From JANNBN01 sp963763885 (GTDB taxonomy: Bacteria; Actinomycetota; Acidimicrobiia; Acidimicrobiales; JANYDT01), in the NCBI GenBank assembly GCA_963763885.1, contig CAVXQD010000003.1, positions 248,001 to 312,000 of the forward strand: DNA of 64,000 nucleotides. The letters are read 5' to 3'. Below, in pieces: positions 1 through 7,588 of the stretch. The notes beneath the pieces are model-generated. The model saw nothing but the letters and a program-made list of their open reading frames with translations, ran no database searches and was not told where the DNA came from. How positions within the stretch are numbered: the first letter of the stretch is position 1; each line of letters starts with the position of its first letter. Both the position numbers and the translations under genes were made by a program.

Positions 1-978
1 TGCGTGAACGTGCCGACGGAATACGGCGGTGGTGGTGGCGATCGCATTGCGTCGGCGGTACTGATCGAAGAGCAGTCGCGCCTCGGCTTGTCGGGCCCAG
101 GCTTTTGGGCGCATAGCGACATCGTTGCTCAGTACGTCCTTGCGTATGGAACCGAGGAGCAGCGACAACGCTGGTTGCCAGGGATGGCAAGCGGTGAGCT
201 GATCGGCGCCATCGTGCTCACCGAGCCGGGAACTGGTTCGGATCTGCGCTCCTTGCGAACGACCGCACGCCGAGACGGCGACTCGCTTGTTATCAACGGA
301 TCGAAGACGTTCATCACCAATGGTCAGTGCGCAGACATTCTGGTCGTCGCGGTCAAGACGGGGGATCCGACGTTGCGTCAGGACATCACCCTCGTTGTTG
401 TGGAGGGAGACAACGTGGGACTGACCCGGGGTCCGAACATCGAGAAGATCGGGATGAAGGCGCAGGACACGTGTGAACTGTTCTTCAACGACGTGCGCGT
501 TCCAGCGTCCAACGTGCTGGGCGAGGAAAACATGGCCTGGACGATGCTCACGAAGGAGCTCGCGTGGGAGCGGCTGCAGATCGCCGTGGGAGCCATTGCA
601 ACTTCGGCGGCGGCGCTGGATTGGACGGTTGACTACACCAGTGAGCGGATGGCGTTCGGGACTCCCATCGCGTCATTCCAAAACACTCGCTTCAGGTTGG
701 CCGAGGTGAAGACCGAAATCGAGATCGGGCAGGTGTTTGTCGACAGGTGTCTGGCCGAGCTGAACGACGGGCACCTCGACCCTTCCGTTGCAGCAATGGC
801 CAAGTACTGGACCACGGAAATGATGGGCCGCACGCTTGACACCTGCCTGCAATTTCACGGTGGCTACGGCTACACCTGGGACTTCCCAATTGCTCGGGCG
901 TACGCCGACGCTCGGGTGCACCGGATCTACGGCGGGTCCAACGAAATCATGCGCGAACTTATCGCTCGCACGCTCTGA
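1..978 (+). CDS. acyl-CoA dehydrogenase, 5' end outside window
   Basis: FAD-dependent acyl-CoA dehydrogenase that forms the alpha-beta double bond of an acyl-CoA. The frame is open from base 1, so the GTG at position 4 is probably an internal valine; about 326 codons remain of a family that usually has about 380. The middle/beta domain is visible through the TEPGTGSD signature and the C-terminal helical domain ends in QFHGGYGY and the YGGSNEIMRE stretch that holds the catalytic Glu in this family. An SDR follows 68 bp downstream on the same strand. That pairing resembles ring or side-chain beta-oxidation modules, for example cyclohexanecarboxyl-CoA pathways, but the substrate cannot be read from the sequence. 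Confidence 0.93.
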   Translation, partial: CVNVPTEYGGGGGDRIASAVLIEEQSRLGLSGPGFWAHSDIVAQYVLAYGTEEQRQRWLPGMASGELIGAIVLTEPGTGSDLRSLRTTARRDGDSLVINGSKTFITNGQCADILVVAVKTGDPTLRQDITLVVVEGDNVGLTRGPNIEKIGMKAQDTCELFFNDVRVPASNVLGEENMAWTMLTKELAWERLQIAVGAIATSAAALDWTVDYTSERMAFGTPIASFQNTRFRLAEVKTEIEIGQVFVDRCLAELNDGHLDPSVAAMAKYWTTEMMGRTLDTCLQFHGGYGYTWDFPIARAYADARVHRIYGGSNEIMRELIARTL

Positions 979-1046
979 TCACATTCCGACCCGATCAATT
1001 CCGACTTCACCTCTGATCACTGTTTTCCGACAACAAGGACTTCACT

Positions 1047-1793
1047 ATGAACTTCACCGACAAGTACGTTCTCGTTACAGGCGCCGCCTCTGGAATCGGT
1101 CTCGCAACGGCTCGGCGTTTCGCCGAGCACGGTGCGCGTGTGCTGCTCACTGACATCAATTCGACTGCCGGTGAAGAGAGAGCGGCGGCGCTTCGATCCG
1201 AAGGCCACAACGCCACCTTCCACGAACTCGACATCACGTCGCGCTTGGCATGCGATGCCCTTGCCGCGGACCTCACGGAATCGATCGGTCGTCTCGACGC
1301 ACTCATCAACGTGGCCGGCTGGGACATCAGCGAGCGCTTCATGGACAACACTCCCGAGTATTGGGACAAGGTGATGGCCATCAACTTCATGGGTCCGGTG
1401 CAACTGACACGGGCATGTCTCCCGCTGCTATTCGTCGCAGGCACGGCCTCAATCGTGAACGTGAGTAGCGACGCCGGTCGGGTTGGTAGTTCGGGAGAAA
1501 CGGTTTATGCCGGAGCGAAGGGAGGCATCATCGCCTTCTCTAAATCACTGGCGCGTGAGGTGGTCCGTAACGGAGTTCGGGTCAACTGTGTTTGCCCAGG
1601 GCCAACCGACACACCCTTGTTTCGCAGCCAGCCAGAGAAGCTGCAAGCGGCCCTCATTAACGCTATTCCGATGAAGCGTCTTGCCGAGCCTTCGGAGCTG
1701 GCCGGAGCCATCATGTTCTTCGCAAGCGACTACGCAAGCTTCGTGACAGGCCAAGTGCTCAGCGTCAGCGGCGGGCTCACGATGGCTGGCTGA
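1047..1793 (+). CDS. short-chain dehydrogenase/reductase (SDR)
   Basis: Classical SDR of 248 aa, NAD(P)-dependent oxidoreductase acting on a hydroxy/keto group. The Rossmann glycine motif TGAASGIG is at residues 11-18, NVAG at 88-91, the catalytic Ser at about 140 and the YAGAK motif puts Tyr154 and Lys158 in place. The C-terminal PGPTDTP and SGG segments are typical. An aspartate (D36) at the end of beta-2 suggests NAD preference. It sits directly behind an acyl-CoA dehydrogenase gene and may act as a hydroxyacyl-CoA dehydrogenase in the same pathway; this is inference from context. Confidence 0.92.
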   Translation: MNFTDKYVLVTGAASGIGLATARRFAEHGARVLLTDINSTAGEERAAALRSEGHNATFHELDITSRLACDALAADLTESIGRLDALINVAGWDISERFMDNTPEYWDKVMAINFMGPVQLTRACLPLLFVAGTASIVNVSSDAGRVGSSGETVYAGAKGGIIAFSKSLAREVVRNGVRVNCVCPGPTDTPLFRSQPEKLQAALINAIPMKRLAEPSELAGAIMFFASDYASFVTGQVLSVSGGLTMAG

Positions 1794-1820
1794 CGCAGCC
1801 GTCGCGGCCGTTGCGCAGGT

Positions 1821-2348
1821 TCAAGCAGGCGACGGGGCTGCGACGAAGGATCCGTCTGCGGCCCATCCCTGCTTCGTGAGCGCTTCCGCAGTCACCGTGA
1901 TGTCGTGTCCACAGGCAACCGTCACCTTCTGCAAGTTGAACTTCAAGATCTTGACCGTGAGCTCAGCCAGTTGTGTGTCAGTGAAAAGTTGCCGGAGCTC
2001 AGCAGCGAGCGTGTCGCTGAGTTGATCTGGCTGCGTCATCAGCACGTCTGCAAACGCAACTGCCACACGCTCGCGCTCGCTGCTCGCCTTGAGGTCGCCC
2101 TGTAAGAGCCGCGCTGCTTGTTGTTCGGAAATGACGGGAGTGCCGGCAACTGCCAGCCGCACGGTCATTCACGTGTGGCAATCATGATGCGTGGCCGCCC
2201 GGAGGCGTATCGCTTCGACGATGGCGGGCTCCAACGCAGTAAGTGACAGAACCTCCACATTCCACGCAGCGAGAGCACCACGAAGCGGCTGTTGCGAACG
2301 CACCCCGACGGGAATCCGAGGCGCACGATGAAGGTCGGGGTTGGTCAC
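1821..2348 (-). CDS. AhpD-like protein with in-frame TGA at the CxxC position (candidate selenoprotein)
   Basis: Carboxymuconolactone decarboxylase/AhpD-like protein of 175 aa if the TGA at 2169-2171 (codon 60) is read through. The GTG start at 2348 overlaps the stop of the upstream gene by GTGA, and the frame is otherwise open on both sides of the TGA. Before it lies LEPAIVEAIRLRAATHHDCHT, which matches the helix that carries the AhpD active site; the TGA falls exactly where the second Cys of CxxC is expected (C57-H-T-U60). A Glu (E45) is 12 residues before C57, as E118 is before C130 in mycobacterial AhpD. The 115 codons after the TGA continue a normal family sequence (AFADVLMTQPDQLSDTL, ILKFN). 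A hairpin 17 nt downstream fits a bacterial SECIS. If no selenocysteine machinery exists, this is a nonsense-interrupted pseudogene whose 3' part starts at 2168. Confidence 0.6.
2142..2157 (-). promoter_or_regulatory. candidate bacterial SECIS hairpin
   Basis: On the minus strand GCTGGC, loop AGTT and GCCGGC form a 6-bp stem (one G-U pair) with a 4-nt loop carrying G at its second position. The loop begins 17 nt after the TGA at 2169-2171, the same spacing as in E. coli fdhF, and a G among the first two loop bases is the known SelB requirement. GC-rich DNA forms hairpins readily, so this alone is weak. Confidence 0.4.
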
Positions 2349-2773
2349 GAGAGAACCTCCGGGAAAAGTCGGGTCCAGATGAGCCGCATGCGCTGACGTT
2401 GCTCAATCACCAAAAGCGCGTTGACGAAGTCTGCGAAACCTTGGTCGCCAAGCTCGCTGACAACGGCCGCTGCGGTCTCGTCATGAAGGTTTGCGACGTC
2501 GATCACAAACTCTTCAGTGAACGCCAGACATGCGCGTTGTGAGGCTGAGAGCAACGGAGACGGTGGCCATTCGTGTGTGGCCGCAACTAACGCCGGGTCA
2601 AGATCGGACGACAATTCAGACTCGTTACCAAGCAGACGAGCGACTCGGACCCGACACAGTTCCAGCATCACCGGATCGGTCACGCCCCAAGCCGCCTGAT
2701 GTGCCTCTTCAAGGATCTTGGCGATATGCGGCGCATCCACCAGCACCCTGTCAATCAACTCCGTTGTGACCAT
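2345..2773 (-). CDS. carboxymuconolactone decarboxylase-like (AhpD-fold) protein
   Basis: Small AhpD/CMD-fold protein of 142 aa from the ATG at 2773. The core (PVMLELCRVRVARLLG, then RACLAFTEEFVIDV and FADFVNALLVIEQRQR) matches the two helical segments of the family, but the CxxC redox motif is absent. Reading further upstream would run through a GC-rich direct repeat, so longer starts (for example 2992) are unlikely; the exact start is uncertain because no strong ribosome binding site is seen. Its stop overlaps the GTG start of the next gene, whose product is the related protein with CxxU, so the two may form a mixed assembly. Confidence 0.7.
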   Translation of the reverse strand: MVTTELIDRVLVDAPHIAKILEEAHQAAWGVTDPVMLELCRVRVARLLGNESELSSDLDPALVAATHEWPPSPLLSASQRACLAFTEEFVIDVANLHDETAAAVVSELGDQGFADFVNALLVIEQRQRMRLIWTRLFPEVLS

Positions 2774-2846
2774 CTTCGAACCGTACTCAACCAGCGCAGC
2801 GAAAAGTGCCTCGCCTGTGCCGGTCTCTGGTCCGCCGAGTGGGCGG

Positions 2847-2936
2847 CCGGCCCGCTGCGTGGGTGGCGGGTCCTGCCTCCTCCGGCCCTCAGTCCCTCCG
2901 GCCCGCTGCGTGGGTGGCGGGTCCTGCCTCCTCCGG
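2847..2936. repeat. 39-bp direct repeat, two identical copies
   Basis: Copies at 2847-2885 and 2898-2936 are identical and run from CCGGCCCGCTGCGTGG to TGCCTCCTCCGG. They lie just upstream of the CMD-like gene and are read only by spurious extensions of that frame. Confidence 0.85.
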
Positions 2937-3026
2937 TTCCCTCCCCTCGTGCTCGCTTCGCTGCGCGCGAGGGGCCCCTCCCTTCGGGTCACCCCCCACC
3001 CACTCCGCTGGTTGGACGCGGCTGTG

Positions 3027-3054
3027 CCAGGGCGCCGATCTTCTGACGCCCTGG
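3027..3054 (-). terminator. hairpin behind HNH gene
   Basis: CCAGGGCG and CGCCCTGG form an 8-bp stem with a 12-nt loop, 25 bp beyond the stop of the HNH gene. There is no clear U tract, so intrinsic termination is only possible. Confidence 0.35.
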
Positions 3055-3079
3055 TGACCGTGGGAAATTCGGGTGGTGC

Positions 3080-4288
3080 TTACAGCAGGGTTGGTTTTGT
3101 GGTGGGGTGTGGGGGGCCGTGGAGCAGGGTTCCGTTGGGGAGCCTCGCGGTTAGTGCTGGGCCGTCCCAGGCGAGTTTGATGCCTTGGCGGTGGACTTCA
3201 CGGTGATGGTAAGCACACAGAAGAACCAGATTTGGGAGCTCATGTGCGCCACCGTTCTCGCGTTCCAGGATGTGGTGGATCTCACACCACCTCGCCGGCC
3301 GGGCACAATGCGGGAACCGGCAACAGCGGTCCCTCACCACAACGGCTTTGCGGTTCCTTGCCGGGATCGCCCTCAACGGGGTGCCGACATCGAAGGGTTG
3401 GCCTTTCAACGTCGCCGCGACCGCGGTGAACGTTGCGTCGCACATCACCTGACCCAACTGCCAATTCCGCAGGAAATGGCCGCCGGTGGTATGCGCTGAG
3501 CCGTCCGCCGTGTGGAAGACCACATTCACATTCGGGCGTTCGTTCCCCAGATGGACACGGTCTTGCTGGGCGAGGAACGACTGACACCACTCGATAAACC
3601 CGTCAGCACGCCGTTGGGCTGGTGTGCGCGGGTCGTCTTTCGACGGGGCAGGGGTGACAGCCGCAAGGACCGCTTGGATGGCTTCACCTGCGACCGGGTC
3701 AAACACACCGTTGAGCCGCCACATCCCGTCCAACATCAACGTCAACTGAAGACGCCGGGCATCGAACTGGCCGTCCTCCTTGCCAGGCTGATGCGGATCA
3801 CACAATTCATCGTCCGCGAGAGCAACCCAACGCTGGACCAACTGTGAAAACAGAGACGCGTCTAGCCACACTGCTGCGTTCACAAACACATGCTGATCAC
3901 GTTGCGCCAACGCAAGACGCTTCCTGGACACGCTTGCCGACAAGCACCGCAAATGCGCAGCACTAAACGTCCCAGCCAACACCGCAGCGGCCACCTCGGG
4001 CAAATCTTCGAGCAGCTTGGCCTGTTCGCAACGGGCATGGCCTTCGGTGCGACGAGACCCCGTCTTCGCAGCCATCCACGAACCAATATCGCGGAACCCC
4101 AACTCACGAAACTCAGCCTCCCGTGCAAACTTCGCGACCGTACGCGTACATACCAACTCCGCAGTATCCACCAACCGACGAACAGCCACAACATCATCAG
4201 CACACAGAACATGTTCAGACACGTACAACATCAACCGGGCGAACCCCTCGCCCAACCCTTCCGTGATGTCCACCAACGCCGCGTCCAC
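3080..4288 (-). CDS. DUF222 domain-containing HNH endonuclease (13E12-type)
   Basis: About 402 aa from the GTG at 4288. The N-terminal two thirds are a helical DUF222 region (for example VVAVRRLVDTAEL), and the C-terminal part is an HNH nuclease domain: CRFPHCARPARWCEIHHILERE region followed by NLVLLCAYHHREVH, giving the zinc-binding Cys residues and the His-His catalytic core. Such proteins are multi-copy in many actinobacteria and are often associated with mobile DNA, but their role is not established. The GTG lies 6 nt after a TATACT hexamer, supporting this start over the longer frame to 4516. Confidence 0.85.
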   Translation of the reverse strand: MDAALVDITEGLGEGFARLMLYVSEHVLCADDVVAVRRLVDTAELVCTRTVAKFAREAEFRELGFRDIGSWMAAKTGSRRTEGHARCEQAKLLEDLPEVAAAVLAGTFSAAHLRCLSASVSRKRLALAQRDQHVFVNAAVWLDASLFSQLVQRWVALADDELCDPHQPGKEDGQFDARRLQLTLMLDGMWRLNGVFDPVAGEAIQAVLAAVTPAPSKDDPRTPAQRRADGFIEWCQSFLAQQDRVHLGNERPNVNVVFHTADGSAHTTGGHFLRNWQLGQVMCDATFTAVAATLKGQPFDVGTPLRAIPARNRKAVVVRDRCCRFPHCARPARWCEIHHILERENGGAHELPNLVLLCAYHHREVHRQGIKLAWDGPALTARLPNGTLLHGPPHPTTKPTLL

Positions 4289-4294
4289 ATACAA

Positions 4295-4300
4295 AGTATA
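4295..4300 (-). promoter_or_regulatory. -10 element of leaderless HNH transcript
   Basis: TATACT on the minus strand, followed by 6 nt and the GTG start. This spacing places transcription start at or next to the start codon, typical of leaderless actinobacterial mRNAs. Confidence 0.5.
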
Positions 4301-4512
4301 CACCGAGTGATCGAACTGGTGTTCGTGATCACAACCAGTGATCACCCCATCGTCAACACAAACAACCCTGCGAACAGCCACAACACGCTGCAACCACAAC
4401 AAGACACGGACACCCGCTACGCGGAAACCCCACCAGCCGTGAGCGTTACGGAGCAGCCTAGGTGGGCGTCCGCGAAGATAACCGTGACGGGGGCCCTGGA
4501 ACCCTAGATCCG

Positions 4513-4788
4513 TCAATGGATGTGGTGCGGAACTGTTCGGATGACTCGAGATGATGCCGTGAATGGGCTTGTGCCGAAGATGCGGTCACCGGTTACGGAG
4601 GTGATGCCAATTCCGACCGCGCCATCACGAACACCGCCGACAATTCGCACGGGGATGAACTTGTTGGGCTGGAAACGCGTGCTTGGGTCGGTGCCCGACG
4701 CGATCCAGTCCCTGATGTCGAGGTCGTCAATCTGGACATGAAACTGGTGGTCGGGCATTGTGAGGTGTTCGATGGTGTAACTGTCCAT
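4513..4788 (-). CDS. small hypothetical protein
   Basis: 91-aa protein from the ATG at 4788 (MDSYTIEHLTMPDHQFHV...), with a GAAGGG sequence 5 nt upstream as a possible ribosome binding site. It has no membrane segment and I do not recognise a domain. The sequence is balanced and rich in I, V, D and G (FIPVRIVGGVRDGAVGIGI), as for a compact beta-rich domain. The frame is open further upstream to 5112, but that part is Arg/Pro-rich and looks non-coding. It lies upstream of the HNH gene in the same direction. Confidence 0.5.
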   Translation of the reverse strand: MDSYTIEHLTMPDHQFHVQIDDLDIRDWIASGTDPSTRFQPNKFIPVRIVGGVRDGAVGIGITSVTGDRIFGTSPFTASSRVIRTVPHHIH

Positions 4789-5147
4789 GACCCTTCGCCG
4801 GTCTGTGGATGCTGCGCCGATGCGGTTCGGTGGTGGCGCCCCGCGAGTGAACATGAACCTATGTGAACATAACGAAGTTGGCGTCATGCCGATGTCGGGT
4901 GTTTGTGTGAGCAAGAAGGCACGCTTGGTCGCGTGCTTCGCCATTGGTCGACCGCTCACCTCTCGCTCCGGGCTCCGCTTCGCACCACGCAAGCGTGGAA
5001 CGGCAACACGCAAGACCCCTCTTGGCGCTGTAAAGGGGAGGACTCGTCTGTTGCGTATTGCGCCCCGGCTTTTACGTGCTGCTGGATCGAGTGGACGGGG
5101 ATCCGGCGCCAATTGTTGGCGTGAGTGGTTGTTTCCGCATGGCCGGG
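4789..5147. other. gene-free stretch
   Basis: No convincing gene. Open frames here on both strands are Arg-rich and lack recognisable motifs. The direct repetition of TGAACAT around 4852-4870 is the only short pattern noted. Confidence 0.5.
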
Positions 5148-5858
5148 CTACCGGCGATCTTCGACCATGCCGATTCGGATGCGATCGGTGTCGTCGGTTG
5201 GGAGATGCTCGCCGATGGCCGCGATGAGCATGGTTGCTGCGGTTCTGCCGATGCGCGGGCGGCTTCGTTGCAAAAGCGCTGAGCGCACTTCATTGGGTTC
5301 CACCGCGACGAGCTCAGCCGCGATGAGGCGACCAAGAGCGCGAAGGCTCGCGGCCAGTTCCTCGTGCAGTGACAACGCTCGGGCAACCGAGATTCCGCTA
5401 CCGATGAGGTCGGCGATGGTGGCCAACGCTGCTGGGCTGCGAACCAGCCAGAGGTCCTTCGATGCACCCTGGCGGATGAGGCCGGCCCGAACGGCGCTCC
5501 GACGATTTGCGAGCTTGGCAAATGCGGGAACCATTGCGACGAGTTGGTCCTGTGTAATGCGCATCGACGCTTCGTCGACCGGTGCTTGCGGCTGTCCATC
5601 CTTCAGCCCCACGACGGTTTCGAAAGACTTGCCGCGTTCCCACGCGTCGAACAGGTCCCGCATTCCCGCGAGTGAGTAGCCGCGTTCTTGGAGACGAATG
5701 ATTGCGTCGAGACGCTCCCGGTGAGTTGGTCCGTAACGACCGACCCGACCCTCGCGAGAGGGAGGTGCCAAGAGGCCGAAGGTTTGGTACTGCCGGATTG
5801 TCCTCGTTGGCACCCCTGTTGCCGCTCCAAGTTCGTCGATCGTCATCAACTCGTTCAT
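5148..5858 (-). CDS. MerR-family transcriptional regulator
   Basis: 236 aa. The N-terminus is a MerR winged helix-turn-helix: MTIDELGAATGVPTRTIRQY (residues 5-24) followed by GLLAPPSREGRVGRYGPTH and the RLDAIIRLQERGYSL helix. The remaining about 150 residues are an effector/dimer region without recognisable metal-binding Cys residues, so a small-molecule ligand is more likely than a metal. It is divergent from a phosphotransferase gene, with a dyad in the shared promoter region, suggesting it regulates that gene and itself. Confidence 0.85.
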   Translation of the reverse strand: MNELMTIDELGAATGVPTRTIRQYQTFGLLAPPSREGRVGRYGPTHRERLDAIIRLQERGYSLAGMRDLFDAWERGKSFETVVGLKDGQPQAPVDEASMRITQDQLVAMVPAFAKLANRRSAVRAGLIRQGASKDLWLVRSPAALATIADLIGSGISVARALSLHEELAASLRALGRLIAAELVAVEPNEVRSALLQRSRPRIGRTAATMLIAAIGEHLPTDDTDRIRIGMVEDRR

Positions 5859-5874
5859 GGCATCAGTCTAGGTC

Positions 5875-5909
5875 TTGACTTCGTTAATAGTTACAGTATT
5901 CACTGTAAC
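5875..5909 (+). promoter_or_regulatory. divergent promoter with dyad operator
   Basis: GTTACAG (5890-5896) and CTGTAAC (5903-5909) form a perfect 7-bp dyad with a 6-bp spacer. TTGACT at 5875-5880 is separated by 16 bp from TATTCA (5897-5902), so the dyad overlaps the -10 region of the phosphotransferase promoter and ends one base before its ATG. It is a good candidate site for the divergent MerR regulator. Confidence 0.55.
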
Positions 5910-5910
5910 T

Positions 5911-6999
5911 ATGAACGAAGCCGAGCAAACCCAACATATGAGCGACGCCTTCGTCCATGTCATCTCGACGGTCGTCGGCGAACCGGTGGCATTGGCTGGC
6001 CGCCCTCAACGTTTGAGCGGCGGTTTCTGGGCGCAGATCTGGGGAGTGGAACTCGCCGGTGCGCCGGGACCGTTCGACGGTCCGATGGTTCTTCGCGTTA
6101 TGCCAGACCAGACGTTGGGCATTCGTGAAGCAACGGTGCAGCGGGTCATCGCCGACACTGGGTTCCGCACCCCTCGTGTGCTCGCGTCTGGCGTTGCGCT
6201 CGGGTTGGGCGAGGCCTACATCGTGATGGATCGGATCGAGGGCAAAACACCGCTCAGCGGCCTTACTTTCGGTGCCGATCTATTGGGGGCCTTCAAACTC
6301 CTTCGCAGTATTCCAACGATGCTTGCCGACACCGCAAATGCGCTCCACGCGCTCGATCCAGCGAAGGTTCAGGTGGCCCTCCGAGAGGCTGGAGTGGAGT
6401 TGGACTTGTCCAATCATCCTTTTCGCATGGGCATTGATTTGGCTGCCAGCGAATGCCCGTCGGCCGGCTTCGTTGACTTGGGTCGATGGTTGGACGACCA
6501 CAAACCAGTTCCGGGACCACCGGTGATCTGCCACGGTGACCTGCACCCGCTCAACGTGCTGATCGACACCAATGGCGCCTCGTGGTTGCTCGATTGGACC
6601 ACCGCAACCATCGCGCCGAAAGAGATGGACATAGGGCTCACGACAGGACTCCTTCGTTGTGCTCCGCTGAAGGTCCCCAAGTTTGCGCGCCCGGTTGTGG
6701 CGCTCATCACAAACCGACTTGCAGAGACGTTCATCACAGCGGTCTCCAACGTCACGGCGGGCTCAGCCAACAGGCCTGTCGACCGCAGCGCCGTAGACTG
6801 GTGGGAGGCGTTGCAGTGCGGACGTTGTTTGGCGCAGCTGGTGCATGGGCGACTCCACACAGACGGTGTGGTCGGCCCCGACCATCCGTTTGAAACGTCT
6901 GTCGACGCAATGCGCCGAAGGCTCCAACGACTCACGGGGGTGCTGGTCACACCACCGGCCCGGGCGCGGCCGAGTGGTGAACGGAGGGATCGGAGTTGA
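5911..6999 (+). CDS. aminoglycoside phosphotransferase-family kinase
   Basis: 362-aa APH/choline-kinase-fold phosphotransferase. The catalytic loop HGDLHPLNV begins at H208, with Asp210 and Asn215 in the Brenner motif, and LLDWTTA provides the metal-binding Asp228. These domains phosphorylate small hydroxylated molecules; the substrate is not evident, and antibiotic resistance should not be assumed. The ATG at 5911 lies directly behind the dyad promoter, with no leader of note. The last 12 codons are read inside a dispersed repeat, so the C-terminus (RARPSGERRDRS) is repeat-derived and may differ from relatives. Confidence 0.87.
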   Translation: MNEAEQTQHMSDAFVHVISTVVGEPVALAGRPQRLSGGFWAQIWGVELAGAPGPFDGPMVLRVMPDQTLGIREATVQRVIADTGFRTPRVLASGVALGLGEAYIVMDRIEGKTPLSGLTFGADLLGAFKLLRSIPTMLADTANALHALDPAKVQVALREAGVELDLSNHPFRMGIDLAASECPSAGFVDLGRWLDDHKPVPGPPVICHGDLHPLNVLIDTNGASWLLDWTTATIAPKEMDIGLTTGLLRCAPLKVPKFARPVVALITNRLAETFITAVSNVTAGSANRPVDRSAVDWWEALQCGRCLAQLVHGRLHTDGVVGPDHPFETSVDAMRRRLQRLTGVLVTPPARARPSGERRDRS

Positions 7000-7019
7000 A
7001 CCCGAGGTGAGCAACCCAT
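6962..7019 (+). repeat. 58-bp dispersed repeat, copy at 7.0 kb
   Basis: Runs from GGGCGCGGCCGAG through GGAGGGATCGGAG to GCAACCCAT with a few differences from the two copies at 57283-57403. It overlaps the 3' end of the phosphotransferase gene. Confidence 0.8.
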
Positions 7020-7068
7020 CGAACCCGATCGGGAACGAGTTTCCGGAGGGAGCCTGCGGAGTAACGAC

Positions 7069-7437
7069 CTAGCCCTCGGAGAAGTCGATCACCGGTCTCA
7101 CTTCGACGCGACCGGCCCACGCCGCTGGGATCTGCGCCGCCCATTCCAACGCTTCGTCGAGGTCCTTGCAGTCCAGCAAGTAGAACCCACCCAGGACTTC
7201 CTTCGTCTCTGCGAACGGGCCATCGGTGACAACTACATCGCCGCCCTTCGCGCCGCCCTTGACGTGCACGGTTGTGGCCGTCGCGATGGCCTGGAGAGCT
7301 TCGCCTCCGCCAATCACACCGGCAGCTCCCGCGGCCTCGCCGAATTCCGTGTACTCGGCCATCACTTTGGCCCACACCTCCGGGTCTTGTTCGTTGGGGT
7401 CTTCGATGGCATACAGGAGTGCTGCGTAGCGTGGCAT
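7069..7437 (-). CDS. YCII-related (DGPF) domain protein
   Basis: 122-aa protein of the YCII/PhnB-neighbour family, an alpha-beta dimeric barrel domain. It carries the diagnostic VTDGPFAETKE segment (about residues 70-80) and FYLLDCKDLDEALEWAAQIP, which is typical for the family. In actinobacteria these genes often occur next to ECF sigma factors, but none is adjacent here. Function is unknown; the family shares a fold with muconolactone isomerase-like enzymes. It converges with the phosphotransferase gene. Confidence 0.88.
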   Translation of the reverse strand: MPRYAALLYAIEDPNEQDPEVWAKVMAEYTEFGEAAGAAGVIGGGEALQAIATATTVHVKGGAKGGDVVVTDGPFAETKEVLGGFYLLDCKDLDEALEWAAQIPAAWAGRVEVRPVIDFSEG

Positions 7438-7588
7438 GGCCTGTCCTTTCGGTTCGAAGCGCCCCGCGGGCCGGGGTGCGTTTCATGTTCGTTTGTACAA
7501 CGAACGGGTGAGACAGATTTCGACAACAGATTTTGGCCCAGTCCCTGATCTGGATCTGAAGAGCGGCAGTCAAGGTTACGGTTCGGAG

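Noticed and set aside
2182..2406. 74-aa Ser/Arg-rich open frame
   Set aside because: It lies opposite in phase to the coupled AhpD-like gene, which explains the same bases with a conserved protein.
4787..5227. 146-aa plus-strand open frame
   Set aside because: Arg-rich, no recognisable domain, and it overlaps the MerR gene on the other strand.
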